NCBI GenBank assembly: GCA_035452965.1
Contig: DAOTCE010000031.1
Span: 1-58,261 of the forward strand
Length of the DNA: 58,261 nt
Direction of reading: 5' to 3'
Source of the DNA: Candidatus Paceibacterota bacterium
GTDB taxonomy: Bacteria > Verrucomicrobiota > Verrucomicrobiia > Limisphaerales > UBA8199
The notes under the pieces are model-generated. The model made no database searches, was not told the origin of the DNA, and saw only the letters and a list, made by a program, of their open reading frames with translations. The position numbers were made by a program, and so were the translations under genes. This document shows positions 8,339 through 15,835 of the stretch, piece by piece (position 1 is the first letter of the stretch; every line of letters starts with the position of its first letter).

Positions 8339-9040
8339 TCAGTAGAGCACGTTGTCGTCTTCCTTCTCCCGCGCGGCCTGCCACGCCTCCAGCGCGGCAA
8401 CCAACCGCCGATCATCGGCGCTCGGCTTGGCGTTCGCTTTCGCCGTCGGCAGCCAATGCTCGACCAGCGCGCCGACCTGTTCAGGCGACAGGTCCCGGAC
8501 CTCCAGGCCCTTGCACTTGCCGACGTGAATCTTCGTCGCGCCCAGGTCGCCGTTGCCGGCGCCCGCCGGTTCGGCGCGCCGATACCCGTTGCCGTCCTTC
8601 GGCGGCCGGTCCTTCATCCGCACGAACTTGCCCGAGGGCTTCAACGGCTCCGGCGACTTGTCCGGCTGGATCAACGCGATGTTCGCGTAAACCTCGCCCT
8701 CGCTGTGCTCGTGGATCACCGTGATGTGCGCGGTGCGGCCGAGCATGTCTTCGGTGTCAAAGGTCTTGGTCTCCTCCGGCGTCAACTCCCGCCCCATCCA
8801 CTTCCGCAGAAACGGCCGCAGGGCCGAGTTCTCGTGATACGACGGCGTGAACGGCGCGGACCACACGCACCAGGGCGTGCCGTCGTCCTTGGTCTGGCCG
8901 GTTTCGAACACGAACCGAAACTTCTCTTTCGGCCCGTACTGTGTCTGCACCGTCTTGAGAGGGGTAACGTCCACGCAGACCGCCGACCCGGTATATTCCG
9001 GGCAGGGCTGGAAGTTCCCGCTGTTGGTTTTGATACGCAT
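8339..9040 (-). CDS. Phage single-stranded-DNA-binding-like protein
   Basis: The 233-residue protein starts at MRIKTNSGNFQPCPEYTG. Its first 150 residues read like an OB-fold/SSB-type phage protein: alternating beta strands (AVCVDVTPLKTVQTQYGPKEKFRFVFET), an aromatic-rich core (WCVWSAPFTPSYHENSALRPFLRKWMG), and HITVIHEHSEGEVYANIALIQP. The C-terminal 80 residues are Pro/Lys-rich then helical, ending in an acidic tail (REKEDDNVLY), a common SSB feature. The position beside a resolvase, an exonuclease and helicases supports a recombination/replication role. An upstream extension in this frame overlaps the resolvase gene and is rejected. Confidence 0.6.
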   Translation of the reverse strand: MRIKTNSGNFQPCPEYTGSAVCVDVTPLKTVQTQYGPKEKFRFVFETGQTKDDGTPWCVWSAPFTPSYHENSALRPFLRKWMGRELTPEETKTFDTEDMLGRTAHITVIHEHSEGEVYANIALIQPDKSPEPLKPSGKFVRMKDRPPKDGNGYRRAEPAGAGNGDLGATKIHVGKCKGLEVRDLSPEQVGALVEHWLPTAKANAKPSADDRRLVAALEAWQAAREKEDDNVLY

Positions 9041-9093
9041 ATTTCTAATGCTCTGTGTTGCTTTGGTTGCTCCTATCCAGTCACGGCCGACTC

Positions 9094-9597
9094 TCATGAG
9101 CGCGCCGCTTCTGAAATCCGAAATTCTGAAATCTGAGATTGGCCATCTGCCCCATTGGCCCCATCCGTCCCATCTCCGCTGCTGGCGCCGCGCTTCGCGC
9201 AAGCCACCCGCAGGAACTGAAAGAACAGCTCCGCATCCATCGTGACGGGCCGCGGCCCGGCGAACGGCCACAGGTCGAAATAGGTCAGGGCCTTGTGCAG
9301 CAGGTCATAGAGGGCGTCAGAGTCCATCGTGACCAACCACGGCCCCCGATTCTGCCGGTGGGCCACGATCCACGGTTTGCCGCCGCAGTCGCGCCGCGCC
9401 TGGGCGCAGGCCTGGGCGAGGTTCAGGTTCTGGACGCGCTTCACCTCGATGTGCAGCCAGCCCAGCACCTCGCTCACGACATCAGGGCTGTCGCCGCCGC
9501 CGGCGAATTGCTGCCCGCGCCGGGCGTCGAACCCATGCACCCGCAACAGCGCCGCAAACTCCCGCTCGCCAACCTTTCCCTTTCGCCGCGAGTTCAT
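9094..9597 (-). CDS. Hjc-like Holliday-junction resolvase / PDDEXK nuclease
   Basis: The 167-residue protein begins with GKVGEREFAALLRVHGFDARRGQQFAGGGDSPDVV...HIEVKRVQ. This matches the Hjc/PDDEXK pattern: an early Glu, the Asp of SPDVV, and the E-x-K of HIEVKR. It should cleave branched DNA in phage recombination or packaging. The last 20-30 residues are low-complexity (SGDGTDGANGADG...), arising from repetitive DNA of the GATTTCAGA type at the 3' end. The stop-start overlap with the upstream HTH gene (ATGA, 9594-9597) indicates coupling. Confidence 0.82.
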   Translation of the reverse strand: MNSRRKGKVGEREFAALLRVHGFDARRGQQFAGGGDSPDVVSEVLGWLHIEVKRVQNLNLAQACAQARRDCGGKPWIVAHRQNRGPWLVTMDSDALYDLLHKALTYFDLWPFAGPRPVTMDAELFFQFLRVACAKRGASSGDGTDGANGADGQSQISEFRISEAARS

Positions 9598-9896
9598 AGG
9601 CCCCCTTTCATCTTTTCCAGACGGGCCACCGCAGCCGCGGTCAACTGCCGGAGCACATCCGGCAAATAGAACCGCACCAGCACACCACCAGGCCGCATCG
9701 GCGTGATCTCCCCCTTGGCGACCATCTCGTCCACGGTCCGAACCGAAACCAGCAACACGTCAGCCAACCCCTGCCGGGTAACCACTGCCCGCGCATGCTC
9801 GCCGGCCCCGCCGGTTTCCCCTTGCTGGCTCCTGTGCCACTCGGCCAACCGCTCCGCGCACCGCGCCAAACGCACCTCAGTCTTCGTAGGCTTCAT
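9594..9896 (-). CDS. Excisionase-family helix-turn-helix protein
   Basis: The 100-residue protein has a HTH_17/MerR-like winged helix at residues 40-85 (VTRQGLADVLLVSVRTVDEMVAKGEITPM...GVLVRFYLPDVLRQL), where R-x-Y/F-L-P-x-D-V-L is the wing and final helix. It could be an excisionase (Xis) or a regulator of the replication operon. Both ends overlap neighbours by four bases, so it is embedded in one transcript with a second protein of the same type. Confidence 0.7.
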   Translation of the reverse strand: MKPTKTEVRLARCAERLAEWHRSQQGETGGAGEHARAVVTRQGLADVLLVSVRTVDEMVAKGEITPMRPGGVLVRFYLPDVLRQLTAAAVARLEKMKGGL

Positions 9897-10288
9897 CGCG
9901 CTACCTCTCTGTTTCCTCTCGGACCTCGGACTTCGGACTTCGGACTTCCCGCGCCAGCGGGTGCCCCCCTTCCAGCGGCTTGGTCGCCGGCTGCTAAGCC
10001 CTCGACATCAGCCCGCCGAATGCGCACCGCCCCCAGCAACTCGACCGTCCCCAACCTTCCGGCTTTCACCAGCCGCCAGATCGTCGTGCGGTGCACGCCG
10101 AGCAACACCGCCGCGTCGCTGGCCCGGATCAGCAGCGGCCCCCTGGGCGGCTCCGGTGCCGGCTCCATTCGGCCCTCCAGAATTCGGTCAATCGCCGCCT
10201 GCTGCTCCGCCGTCGCGCTCAGAAACCGCAACAGCCGCTCATTGCCATTCCCATTCGGCTTTCGGATTTCGGACCTCGGGTTTCTCAT
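9893..10288 (-). CDS. Second excisionase-family helix-turn-helix protein
   Basis: The 131-residue protein has a central HTH_17 domain (LLIRASDAAVLLGVHRTTIWRLVKAGRLGTVELLGAVRIRRADVEGLAA, about 51-99), the classic excisionase/DNA-binding fold. Both tails are low-complexity and come from repetitive DNA (GGACTTC/GGATTTC runs at about 9920-9950 and 10258-10285). It is a paralogue in fold of the downstream gene. Two such proteins in tandem suggest one directionality factor and one operon regulator, but the assignment between them is not decidable. Confidence 0.7.
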   Translation of the reverse strand: MRNPRSEIRKPNGNGNERLLRFLSATAEQQAAIDRILEGRMEPAPEPPRGPLLIRASDAAVLLGVHRTTIWRLVKAGRLGTVELLGAVRIRRADVEGLAAGDQAAGRGAPAGAGSPKSEVRGPRGNREVAR

Positions 10289-10296
10289 GCGCCTCC

Positions 10297-10491
10297 TCAG
10301 CAGTCGAACAGCTCGAAGGTGGGTTTCTGGAGCACGTTGGCGATCCGCTCCTTGATGCCGGCATCCGGCCTGACCCGCCCGGTCTCAATCCGTGAAATCT
10401 CGATCTCACGCGTCCCGACCAGTTCCGCGAGCTGCATTTGCGTCAGCCCTTTCAGCACCCGCGCCGCCTTCATTCGATTGTTCGCTGCCAT
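10297..10491 (-). CDS. XRE-family (Cro/C1-type) transcriptional regulator
   Basis: The 64-residue protein is essentially one HTH_3 domain (MKAARVLKGLTQMQLAELVGTREIEISRIETGRVRPDAGIKERIANVLQ), ending FELFDC. Such minimal Cro-like proteins control phage early operons. It is the first gene of the downstream minus-strand operon and has an operator-like palindrome 24 bp upstream of its ATG, suggesting autoregulation. No LexA-like cleavage domain is present, so it is not a SOS-cleaved repressor. Confidence 0.85.
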   Translation of the reverse strand: MAANNRMKAARVLKGLTQMQLAELVGTREIEISRIETGRVRPDAGIKERIANVLQKPTFELFDC

Positions 10492-10514
10492 TTCCGGTTC
10501 CTGTCGCTAACCGT

Positions 10515-10529
10515 GGCGAACTATTCGCC
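10515..10529. promoter_or_regulatory. Operator-like palindrome of the XRE gene
   Basis: The perfect inverted repeat GGCGAA-cta-TTCGCC is centred about 31 bp upstream of the XRE start codon. Size and position fit the binding site of a small dimeric HTH_3 regulator. No -10/-35 pair could be called with confidence. Confidence 0.5.
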
Positions 10530-10563
10530 CCGGCAGGGGTCCGGAAAGTGGCCAAATCAGGGC

Positions 10564-10595
10564 AAAAAAAGGGGGTTAGCGACGGCGCTAACCCC
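10564..10595 (-). terminator. Rho-independent terminator of the two-gene unit upstream
   Basis: On the minus strand a perfect 10-bp stem (GGGGTTAGCG / CGCTAACCCC, loop of four) is followed after one base by seven T residues (10570-10564). It lies 42 bp beyond the stop of the Cys-cluster/Fis-like gene and separates it from the XRE-led replication operon. Confidence 0.88.
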
Positions 10596-10637
10596 TGCGG
10601 GACAATGACTTGCAACGATTCTACCGAGTTGCCAAAA

Positions 10638-11867
10638 TTATTGCATAACGTCCTCTTGGATCATCTCCACCAGCTCCTGGCGAACTTTCATCCAATTGCC
10701 GCTATTCTGCCGTTCAAGGGCCTGCAGCACCTCCGCGAACATCGCCGGGTAATCCTTGTTATCGGCCGCCGCAATCTCCGTCAGCACATCCGCCATCGTC
10801 TCCGGATTCTCCGGCCGGTCGCCCGCGTCCCCCGACTGCAGCGACGGATTCAGCTCCACCTTGAGGTGGCGCGCACTGCGCTTGCGCCACTCCATGTACC
10901 GGAGCATGAGCTGGTATTCTCTCCCGCGCGCCGCCCACTGCTCCACACGGTTGTATAGGGTCCGATGCGGAACCTTCAAATGGTCCGCCGCCGCCTTGCG
11001 GTTGCCCAGCGCCATAATCACGGCAAACGCCAGAAAATCCTCGCCCTTCACCCGGACCGCAAAATTGAAATACCCGTCCTTGTTCAACTGTCGCAGCTCT
11101 TCATTCTCCTTGCACAGTTCGTAATCTCTCCTGGCCACCGCCTCCATGTTCCGGTCAATTCGCTCCACCGTCTTGACTAGCCCGTCCCCTTGAGCCAATC
11201 CCGCCACAAAACGCTTCAACACCGGCTCAATCGGGCACACCATCCGGAGCTTGCCGCCCTCGCCAGCCCCGACACACGGCGACAACGGCACGAACCCGCA
11301 ATGCACCCGCGCCAGGAACGAATCCACCGCCGCCGAACGCAAGCTGGCCGTCGGCGAAAGCAGGATGAACGGCTCGGGCCGCGAACTCACCAGGCCCTCG
11401 ACGTTGGCGAACAACTCCGCCTCGCTCGGGAAGATGCCCAGGTAAACCGGCGACCGCGTCGCCGCGTAGGTCCCTACATGCCACATCTTCGGCGCGGCGT
11501 ACAGCACCGCCGCATTCTCCGCCGGCCCGAATCCCAGGACCCGCGCCACGGCACCGCCGAAGCCCGGCGCATCCAGCTCGTGGATAATCAGGTCGCTGGG
11601 TGTCAGCCATGCCGGCGCGCAGTCCCCGACGCCGCATTGGCACCTGGCCACCCAGCGCGCGTCATCGCACTGGTCCAGCTCGTGCCGGCATCCACAGTCC
11701 CGCTCGCTCAGACAAGGGTAGTCACCAGCCAGGCGCTGCGTCACGTGCAGGAAGCCATCCAGCATCGGCAATTCGCCGTCGGCCAGCGCCCGCCATTCGG
11801 CCAGCACTGCCGCCGGCCGCTGGCCCGTCGCTAGGCGATCAAGAGTACTCCAGATTCCACGGCTCAT
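10638..11867 (-). CDS. Uncharacterised Cys-cluster protein with Fis-like HTH
   Basis: The 409-residue protein has a potential metal-binding Cys/His cluster near residues 60-85 (CLSERDCGCRHELDQC...CQCGVGDC), then an alpha/beta region beginning LTPSDLIIHELDAPGFGGAVARVLGF. A long charged helix follows (VKTVERIDRNMEAVARRDYELCKENEELRQL). Near residues 290-320 a Fis-type HTH occurs (MALGNRKAAADHLKVPHRTLYNRVEQWAARG). I have a general memory of similar C-x-C/LTPxDLxxxEL proteins on bacterial mobile elements, without known function. The ATG at 11867 overlaps the end of the upstream gene by 29 bp, so the two are coupled. A Fis HTH usually binds DNA; this is probably a regulator or DNA-processing partner. 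Confidence 0.65.
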   Translation of the reverse strand: MSRGIWSTLDRLATGQRPAAVLAEWRALADGELPMLDGFLHVTQRLAGDYPCLSERDCGCRHELDQCDDARWVARCQCGVGDCAPAWLTPSDLIIHELDAPGFGGAVARVLGFGPAENAAVLYAAPKMWHVGTYAATRSPVYLGIFPSEAELFANVEGLVSSRPEPFILLSPTASLRSAAVDSFLARVHCGFVPLSPCVGAGEGGKLRMVCPIEPVLKRFVAGLAQGDGLVKTVERIDRNMEAVARRDYELCKENEELRQLNKDGYFNFAVRVKGEDFLAFAVIMALGNRKAAADHLKVPHRTLYNRVEQWAARGREYQLMLRYMEWRKRSARHLKVELNPSLQSGDAGDRPENPETMADVLTEIAAADNKDYPAMFAEVLQALERQNSGNWMKVRQELVEMIQEDVMQ

Positions 11868-13026
11868 TGGGTGAGGCCTCCTGTTGGTTCGGGAGCACGA
11901 ACTTCTGCCGCTGCAACCAGGCATGCAGCGGCACAGCATCGTCATCCCGGCTGAAGGTCGCGAAGTTGGACGGCCGGATGGTGAATGACCGCGGCTTCTT
12001 CGCATCCCGGAACGTCACCGAGAATCGCGCCAGCCGGATGTCCGCCGCCGCCGGGATCTGGAACCGGCGCGATTCAAAGATGCTGAACACGTCCGCCGCC
12101 GACACCCGCTCCCGCAGTCCAAGCTCGCCATGCCCCCGAAACTCCAGCTCCTTCAGCGTGATGTCCAGTAAACCGTCAATCCCGGCGCAGACCAGCACCC
12201 CCCGCCCGCTCTTCAACGGTTCCAGCGTGTACTTCCCCTTGCTCGCCGGGAAGTAATTGGCGTCGCCGAAGAGGTGCATCCCGAAGGCCAGCCGGAACAG
12301 CTCCGGCTCCTGCTCGCAGTCGGCGTGAACCCGCATCTCGCCGGCCTCCGCGTCGTAAATCACCACGTCATGCCGCTCGGGCCGATAGATCATGCTGCCC
12401 GACTGCAAATCCTTCAGGTCAACGCACCCGTCCCGCTTGATCGGCTCGGCGTGCCGCACGTAGAACCAGTACTCATGATCGTGCTCGCGCCAGAACACCT
12501 TAGCGCTGCGCCCGCGCTGGTGCGCCTCGTACCAACTGTTAAGCGTCTTCTCTAACGCGACCAGACTTGCCGGCGGCCGGAAATCCGCTTTCTTGCGCCG
12601 CGCCACGTAATAAACGAACGCGCGGTACCGCGCCACCGCCTTTTCCGCGTAGATTTCCTGGAACAACGGCCGGTTGACCAGCAGCAGGTGTGCCGCCACG
12701 TCCTCCGGCGAGCTGTCAGCCGGAAACTTGAACTCCATCTGCCGGGCCTTCACCGTGTCGAGGATCTTGTCCATCGCCCCCGGCCCGGACATCTGTTTCA
12801 CCATGTGAAACCTCTCGACCAGGTCCCGCGGGATGTCGTCCGGCGACAGAAAGATCGTCGCCAGCGACTCGTACTCCAGTTCCGCCTCCTCGCCCACCGG
12901 CGGCAGGTTTACCCCCTTTCCGGCCAGAAATTCCCGGTGGTCATCCATCAGTGCCACCAGGGTCCGCGGGGAAAGCTCCCGCAATGTGTCCGCTTCCGAA
13001 TACCGACGCAAATTGACTGTGTTCAT
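11839..13026 (-). CDS. Uncharacterised protein, partner of the Cys-cluster/Fis-like protein
   Basis: The 395-residue protein has a helical N-terminal half (RYSEADTLRELSPRTLVALMDDHREFLAGKG...PRDLVERFHMVKQM...RKKADFRPPASLVALEKTLNSWYEAHQRG). Its C-terminal half is rich in beta strands (VVIYDAEAGEMRVHADCEQEPELFRLAFGMHLFGDANYF, then GRGVLVCAGIDGLLDITLKELEFRGHGEL). No nucleotide-binding or nuclease motif is visible. It is the first gene of the phage-side minus-strand block, overlaps the following gene, and is separated from the replication operon by a strong terminator, so it forms an independent two-gene unit. The function is unknown. Confidence 0.65.
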   Translation of the reverse strand: MNTVNLRRYSEADTLRELSPRTLVALMDDHREFLAGKGVNLPPVGEEAELEYESLATIFLSPDDIPRDLVERFHMVKQMSGPGAMDKILDTVKARQMEFKFPADSSPEDVAAHLLLVNRPLFQEIYAEKAVARYRAFVYYVARRKKADFRPPASLVALEKTLNSWYEAHQRGRSAKVFWREHDHEYWFYVRHAEPIKRDGCVDLKDLQSGSMIYRPERHDVVIYDAEAGEMRVHADCEQEPELFRLAFGMHLFGDANYFPASKGKYTLEPLKSGRGVLVCAGIDGLLDITLKELEFRGHGELGLRERVSAADVFSIFESRRFQIPAAADIRLARFSVTFRDAKKPRSFTIRPSNFATFSRDDDAVPLHAWLQRQKFVLPNQQEASPNEPWNLEYS

Positions 13027-13514
13027 GCTGCCACTACGCCTTCCGACTCCACGCGCCCGCCCGCGACCATCGCGACCCGGTCCGCGATCACTGCCTGCAT
13101 TTTCCTGCTACGCTCCGTGCCAGGCAACACGAAGTTATTCAAACATCCGACAACTTACTCACACCCGCCGCCGCCCCCATACTGCATTCCGCATTCCGCA
13201 CTCCGCATTCCCTCGTCCTTCCCCGGTTCTTCATTCTCCATTCTGCCTTCTGCCTTCCCTCTTTTACCCGCCACCATAGCAATCACCCCAGGACAAACGC
13301 GGTCCAACGGTACAAGTACGGACCACCGACCATCGGAGCTCCAGTTTCTAGCTTTTCCCTGCTCCGCGCCACTAGGCAATTGCTGGTCCCCCCAACCCGC
13401 CGTTTCCCCTCCTTCCAAATTCTGCCTTGCCCACCGAAGACCCCCACAAAAAAAGTTATTCAAAGTTGTTCACTTGGACCGTATTTGTCCTACCCCCTCT
13501 GTTATGCCGGCACC
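13027..13514. repeat. Intergenic region with low-complexity filler and short repeats
   Basis: No convincing gene lies in this 488-bp divergent gap. It contains runs of near-repeats such as CATTCCGCATTCCGCA (about 13183-13210) and TTCTGCCTTCTGCCTTCC (about 13240-13260), a type of filler also seen near 19120-19250. The 12-mer AAGTTATTCAAA occurs twice (13132-13143 and 13453-13464), and an imperfect inverted pair CAAGTACGGACC / GGACCGTATTTG lies near 13313-13490. Promoters for both flanking genes should lie here but could not be fixed. Confidence 0.45.
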
Positions 13515-13727
13515 ATGAAGATGTCAAAATCTCGCCGTTCTTACCCCGCTGAACACATGACCTCCGGCAGCCAGTTCGAGCGGACGGACCCTGACTACGC
13601 GGATCACCGCCTCCAACACATGCGTGCCGAATACCGCTCGCTGCCCCGCGCCTGGCGCCCCGCCTACCTCGCTGGCCTCGGCAAAAAGGACGCCGAAGCC
13701 CTCCTCGGCCGCAGGTCAGAACCCTAA
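13515..13727 (+). CDS. Small hypothetical protein
   Basis: The 70-residue basic protein starts at MKMSKSRRSYPAEHMTSGSQF and ends in a helical segment (RAEYRSLPRAWRPAYLAGLGKKDAEALLGRR). The composition is protein-like, and the upstream region has no competing frame. It stands alone before the AbiE genes, separated by 220 bp of filler. No family is recognised; it may be a relic or a small DNA-binding protein. Confidence 0.4.
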   Translation: MKMSKSRRSYPAEHMTSGSQFERTDPDYADHRLQHMRAEYRSLPRAWRPAYLAGLGKKDAEALLGRRSEP

Positions 13728-13907
13728 CCCGAGCCCCTCTGCCCTTTGCCCTCTGCCATCTGCCATCGCCCGGACCGCCCCTCGGCCGGCCCGGTCCATC
13801 CGTGCCAATTCGTGGAATCCGTGTCTCGGATTTCCCGCCACCGGCCGGCCCGCACTTTCTCAGCGCACCCGCCCGCCTCGCACTGTCCATTACTACAATA
13901 TTTTACA

Positions 13908-13930
13908 TAAATCCCTTGTCAGGGGATTTA
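13908..13930. promoter_or_regulatory. Operator-like inverted repeat of the AbiE operon
   Basis: The perfect inverted repeat TAAATCCC-ttgtcag-GGGATTTA lies 20 bp upstream of the AbiEi start, in an AT-rich stretch that probably includes the promoter. AbiEi antitoxins are known to autorepress through inverted repeats at their promoter, so this is the obvious candidate site. Confidence 0.6.
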
Positions 13931-13949
13931 CTAAAAATACAATGAGGCC

Positions 13950-14750
13950 ATGAAACGGAAGCTAGGCCGGCTCGAGACGCAGTTCTTCGCCTACGTGCAG
14001 ATGCGCAAGCTCCGCACGGTCAAAACCGGAGATCTGGTCGGTTCAGTCCTCCGCCTGCAGCCCGTCCAGGAGCGCAAGCTTCTCAGCCGACTGTCGCGGG
14101 GAGGGCTGATTGCCCGCGTCCGTCCCGGCCTCTTCTTGGTGCCGCCGACCCTCCCCCTCGGGGGCGCATGGACTCCCGGCGAGGCAGCCGCTCTCAACGC
14201 CTTGATGGCAGACGCAAAAGGCCGCTACCAAATTTGCGGACCCAATAGCTTCAACCGCTACGGCTTCGACGAGCAGGTCCCCAATCTGCTCTACGCCTAC
14301 AATAATCGGATTTCCGGCCGGCGGAAGATTGGCGCCGTCGAGCTCACACTCATCAAGGTCGCCGACGACCGCCTTGGCGACACCGAGACGGTGCCCTTGC
14401 CCGATGGTGAGGCGCTCTATTCCTCGCGCGTCCGCTCGTTGGTGGATGCGGTATACGACTGGTCCCGTTTCAACGGCATCCCGCGCGCCTACCAGTGGAT
14501 CCGCGCAGAACTCGAAGCCGCCCGCGTGACCGCCTCTGCCCTCGTCCGCTGCACCCTCCGCTACGGCGATACCGGGACCATCCGGCGCATGGGCCTGCTG
14601 CTGGAGCGCCTCGGCGTCGGCGGACAATCCTTGAGGAAACTGGAGCGGGCTCTCCGCCCCACCAGCAGCTTCATCCCCTGGATTCCCACCCGGCCGAACC
14701 GCGGAACTTTCAACCGCCGCTGGGGCGTTGTGTTCAATGAGCAATCCTGA
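13950..14750 (+). CDS. abiEi: AbiEi-family antitoxin (type IV toxin-antitoxin)
   Basis: The 266-residue protein has an N-terminal winged-helix region (VKTGDLVGSVLRLQPVQERKLLSRLSRGGLIARVRPGLFLVPP, about 24-66). The AbiEi C-terminal domain follows, with YQICGPNSFNRYGFDEQVPNLLYAYNNRISGRRKIGAVELTLIKV and the late LVDAVYDWSRF segment. AbiEi neutralises AbiEii without direct complex formation and represses the operon. The gene overlaps abiEii by 14 bp, the expected arrangement, and an inverted repeat lies upstream. Length fits the family. Confidence 0.87.
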   Translation: MKRKLGRLETQFFAYVQMRKLRTVKTGDLVGSVLRLQPVQERKLLSRLSRGGLIARVRPGLFLVPPTLPLGGAWTPGEAAALNALMADAKGRYQICGPNSFNRYGFDEQVPNLLYAYNNRISGRRKIGAVELTLIKVADDRLGDTETVPLPDGEALYSSRVRSLVDAVYDWSRFNGIPRAYQWIRAELEAARVTASALVRCTLRYGDTGTIRRMGLLLERLGVGGQSLRKLERALRPTSSFIPWIPTRPNRGTFNRRWGVVFNEQS

Positions 14751-15618
14751 TTCGGAAATCCTTCGCCTTCACGACGATCGGGACTACTTCCTGGCCGCCG
14801 TGCAGTTTACCGCCCGGGCGACCGGGTTCGCCCCGCGCCTCATCGAAAAGGATTGCCTCTGCACCGCCTTGCTCCAATACCTGGCGGCAGCCTGCCCCGA
14901 ACTGGTTTTCAAAGGCGGAACCTGCCTCGCTAAAATCCACGCCGGCTTCTACCGCCTCAGCGAGGACCTCGACTTCACAATTCCATTGGCCACTGCAACC
15001 CCGCGCGCCCAACGCAGCAAGCACGCCCAGCCCCTGAAGGATGCCATGGAGGCCCTTCCGCAGCGCCTACCGCTCTTCCAGATCGCCGCCCCGCTCACAG
15101 GGAGCAACAACTCCACCCAGTACAACGCCGTCATCACCTACACCCCCCTGACCGGCGGTGGCTCGGACACGATCAAGATCGAAGCCGGGCTGCGCGAACC
15201 TCTGCTCCTCCCGGCATCCGATGCCCAGGCCAACACCCTCCTCCTCAATCCAACTTCCGACCAGCCGCAACTGCCGCCGGTGCCCATCCGCAGCATCGCT
15301 AAGCTTGAGGCCTTCGCCGAAAAGTTCCGCGCCGCTCTCTCCCGTCGGGAAGTCGCCGTGCGCGATTTCTTCGACCTGGACTATGCCGTCCGCCAACTCG
15401 GCCTCCAACCCGCGAACCCCGATCTGGCCGCTCTCGTACGCAGCAAGTTGGCTGTGCCCGGCAACGAACCTGTTGACATGTCGGAAGCCCGCCTGGCCCA
15501 ACTGCGCCTCCAGCTTGCGCCTCAGCTCCAGCCAGTCCTCCGACCCAAAGACTTCGCCGCCTTCGACCTCGACCGCGCCTTCCAACTCGTATCCGCCATG
15601 GCCGGCAGACTCCGCTGA
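14737..15618 (+). CDS. abiEii: AbiEii-family nucleotidyltransferase toxin
   Basis: The 293-residue DUF1814/AbiEii toxin carries the nucleotidyltransferase signature FKGGTCLAKIHAGFYRLSEDLDFT (58-81): Gly-Gly-Thr, then Arg-x-Ser and the Asp-x-Asp metal ligands at 77 and 79. A further Lys/Asp-containing region (IRSIAKLEAFAEKFRAALSRREVAVRDFFDLDYA) matches the conserved C-terminal half. Members transfer nucleotides to RNA targets and cause reversible growth arrest or phage abortive infection. The ATG at 14737 lies inside the antitoxin gene, giving coupled translation. Key residues are intact, so the pair looks active. Confidence 0.9.
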   Translation: MSNPDSEILRLHDDRDYFLAAVQFTARATGFAPRLIEKDCLCTALLQYLAAACPELVFKGGTCLAKIHAGFYRLSEDLDFTIPLATATPRAQRSKHAQPLKDAMEALPQRLPLFQIAAPLTGSNNSTQYNAVITYTPLTGGGSDTIKIEAGLREPLLLPASDAQANTLLLNPTSDQPQLPPVPIRSIAKLEAFAEKFRAALSRREVAVRDFFDLDYAVRQLGLQPANPDLAALVRSKLAVPGNEPVDMSEARLAQLRLQLAPQLQPVLRPKDFAAFDLDRAFQLVSAMAGRLR

Positions 15619-15621
15619 TTT

Positions 15622-15823
15622 ATGGCCTTCACCGACATCAACAGCGAGAACCGGCTAGTCCAAAGGACCTTCGCCGATCACCTCGAGAAGGCCCTTGGCT
15701 CGCCACCTCTTCCAGTCACTGCCCACCCCGCCGTTTTCCGACCAGAAAAAGGAAGCCGTCGCCCGCCGCGTTTACCTGCACGTCTGGCAGCAAAGCGCCG
15801 CCGGCCAATTCGCCGCCGCTTAA
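15622..15823 (+). pseudogene. hsdR: Collapsed hsdR (type I restriction R subunit) relic
   Basis: The first 26 codons (MAFTDINSENRLVQRTFADH...) match the usual N terminus of HsdR proteins. From about 15704 the next reading frame reads ARHLFQSLPTPPFSDQKKEAVARRVYLH... and ends QQSAAGQFAAA-stop at 15823, like the extreme C terminus of the same family. Thus nearly the whole gene (normally 750-1000 codons) has been deleted and the ends joined out of frame. The relic begins three bases after abiEii stops. No hsdM or hsdS is present in the window. Confidence 0.75.
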
Positions 15824-15835
15824 CAGCCGCATAAC

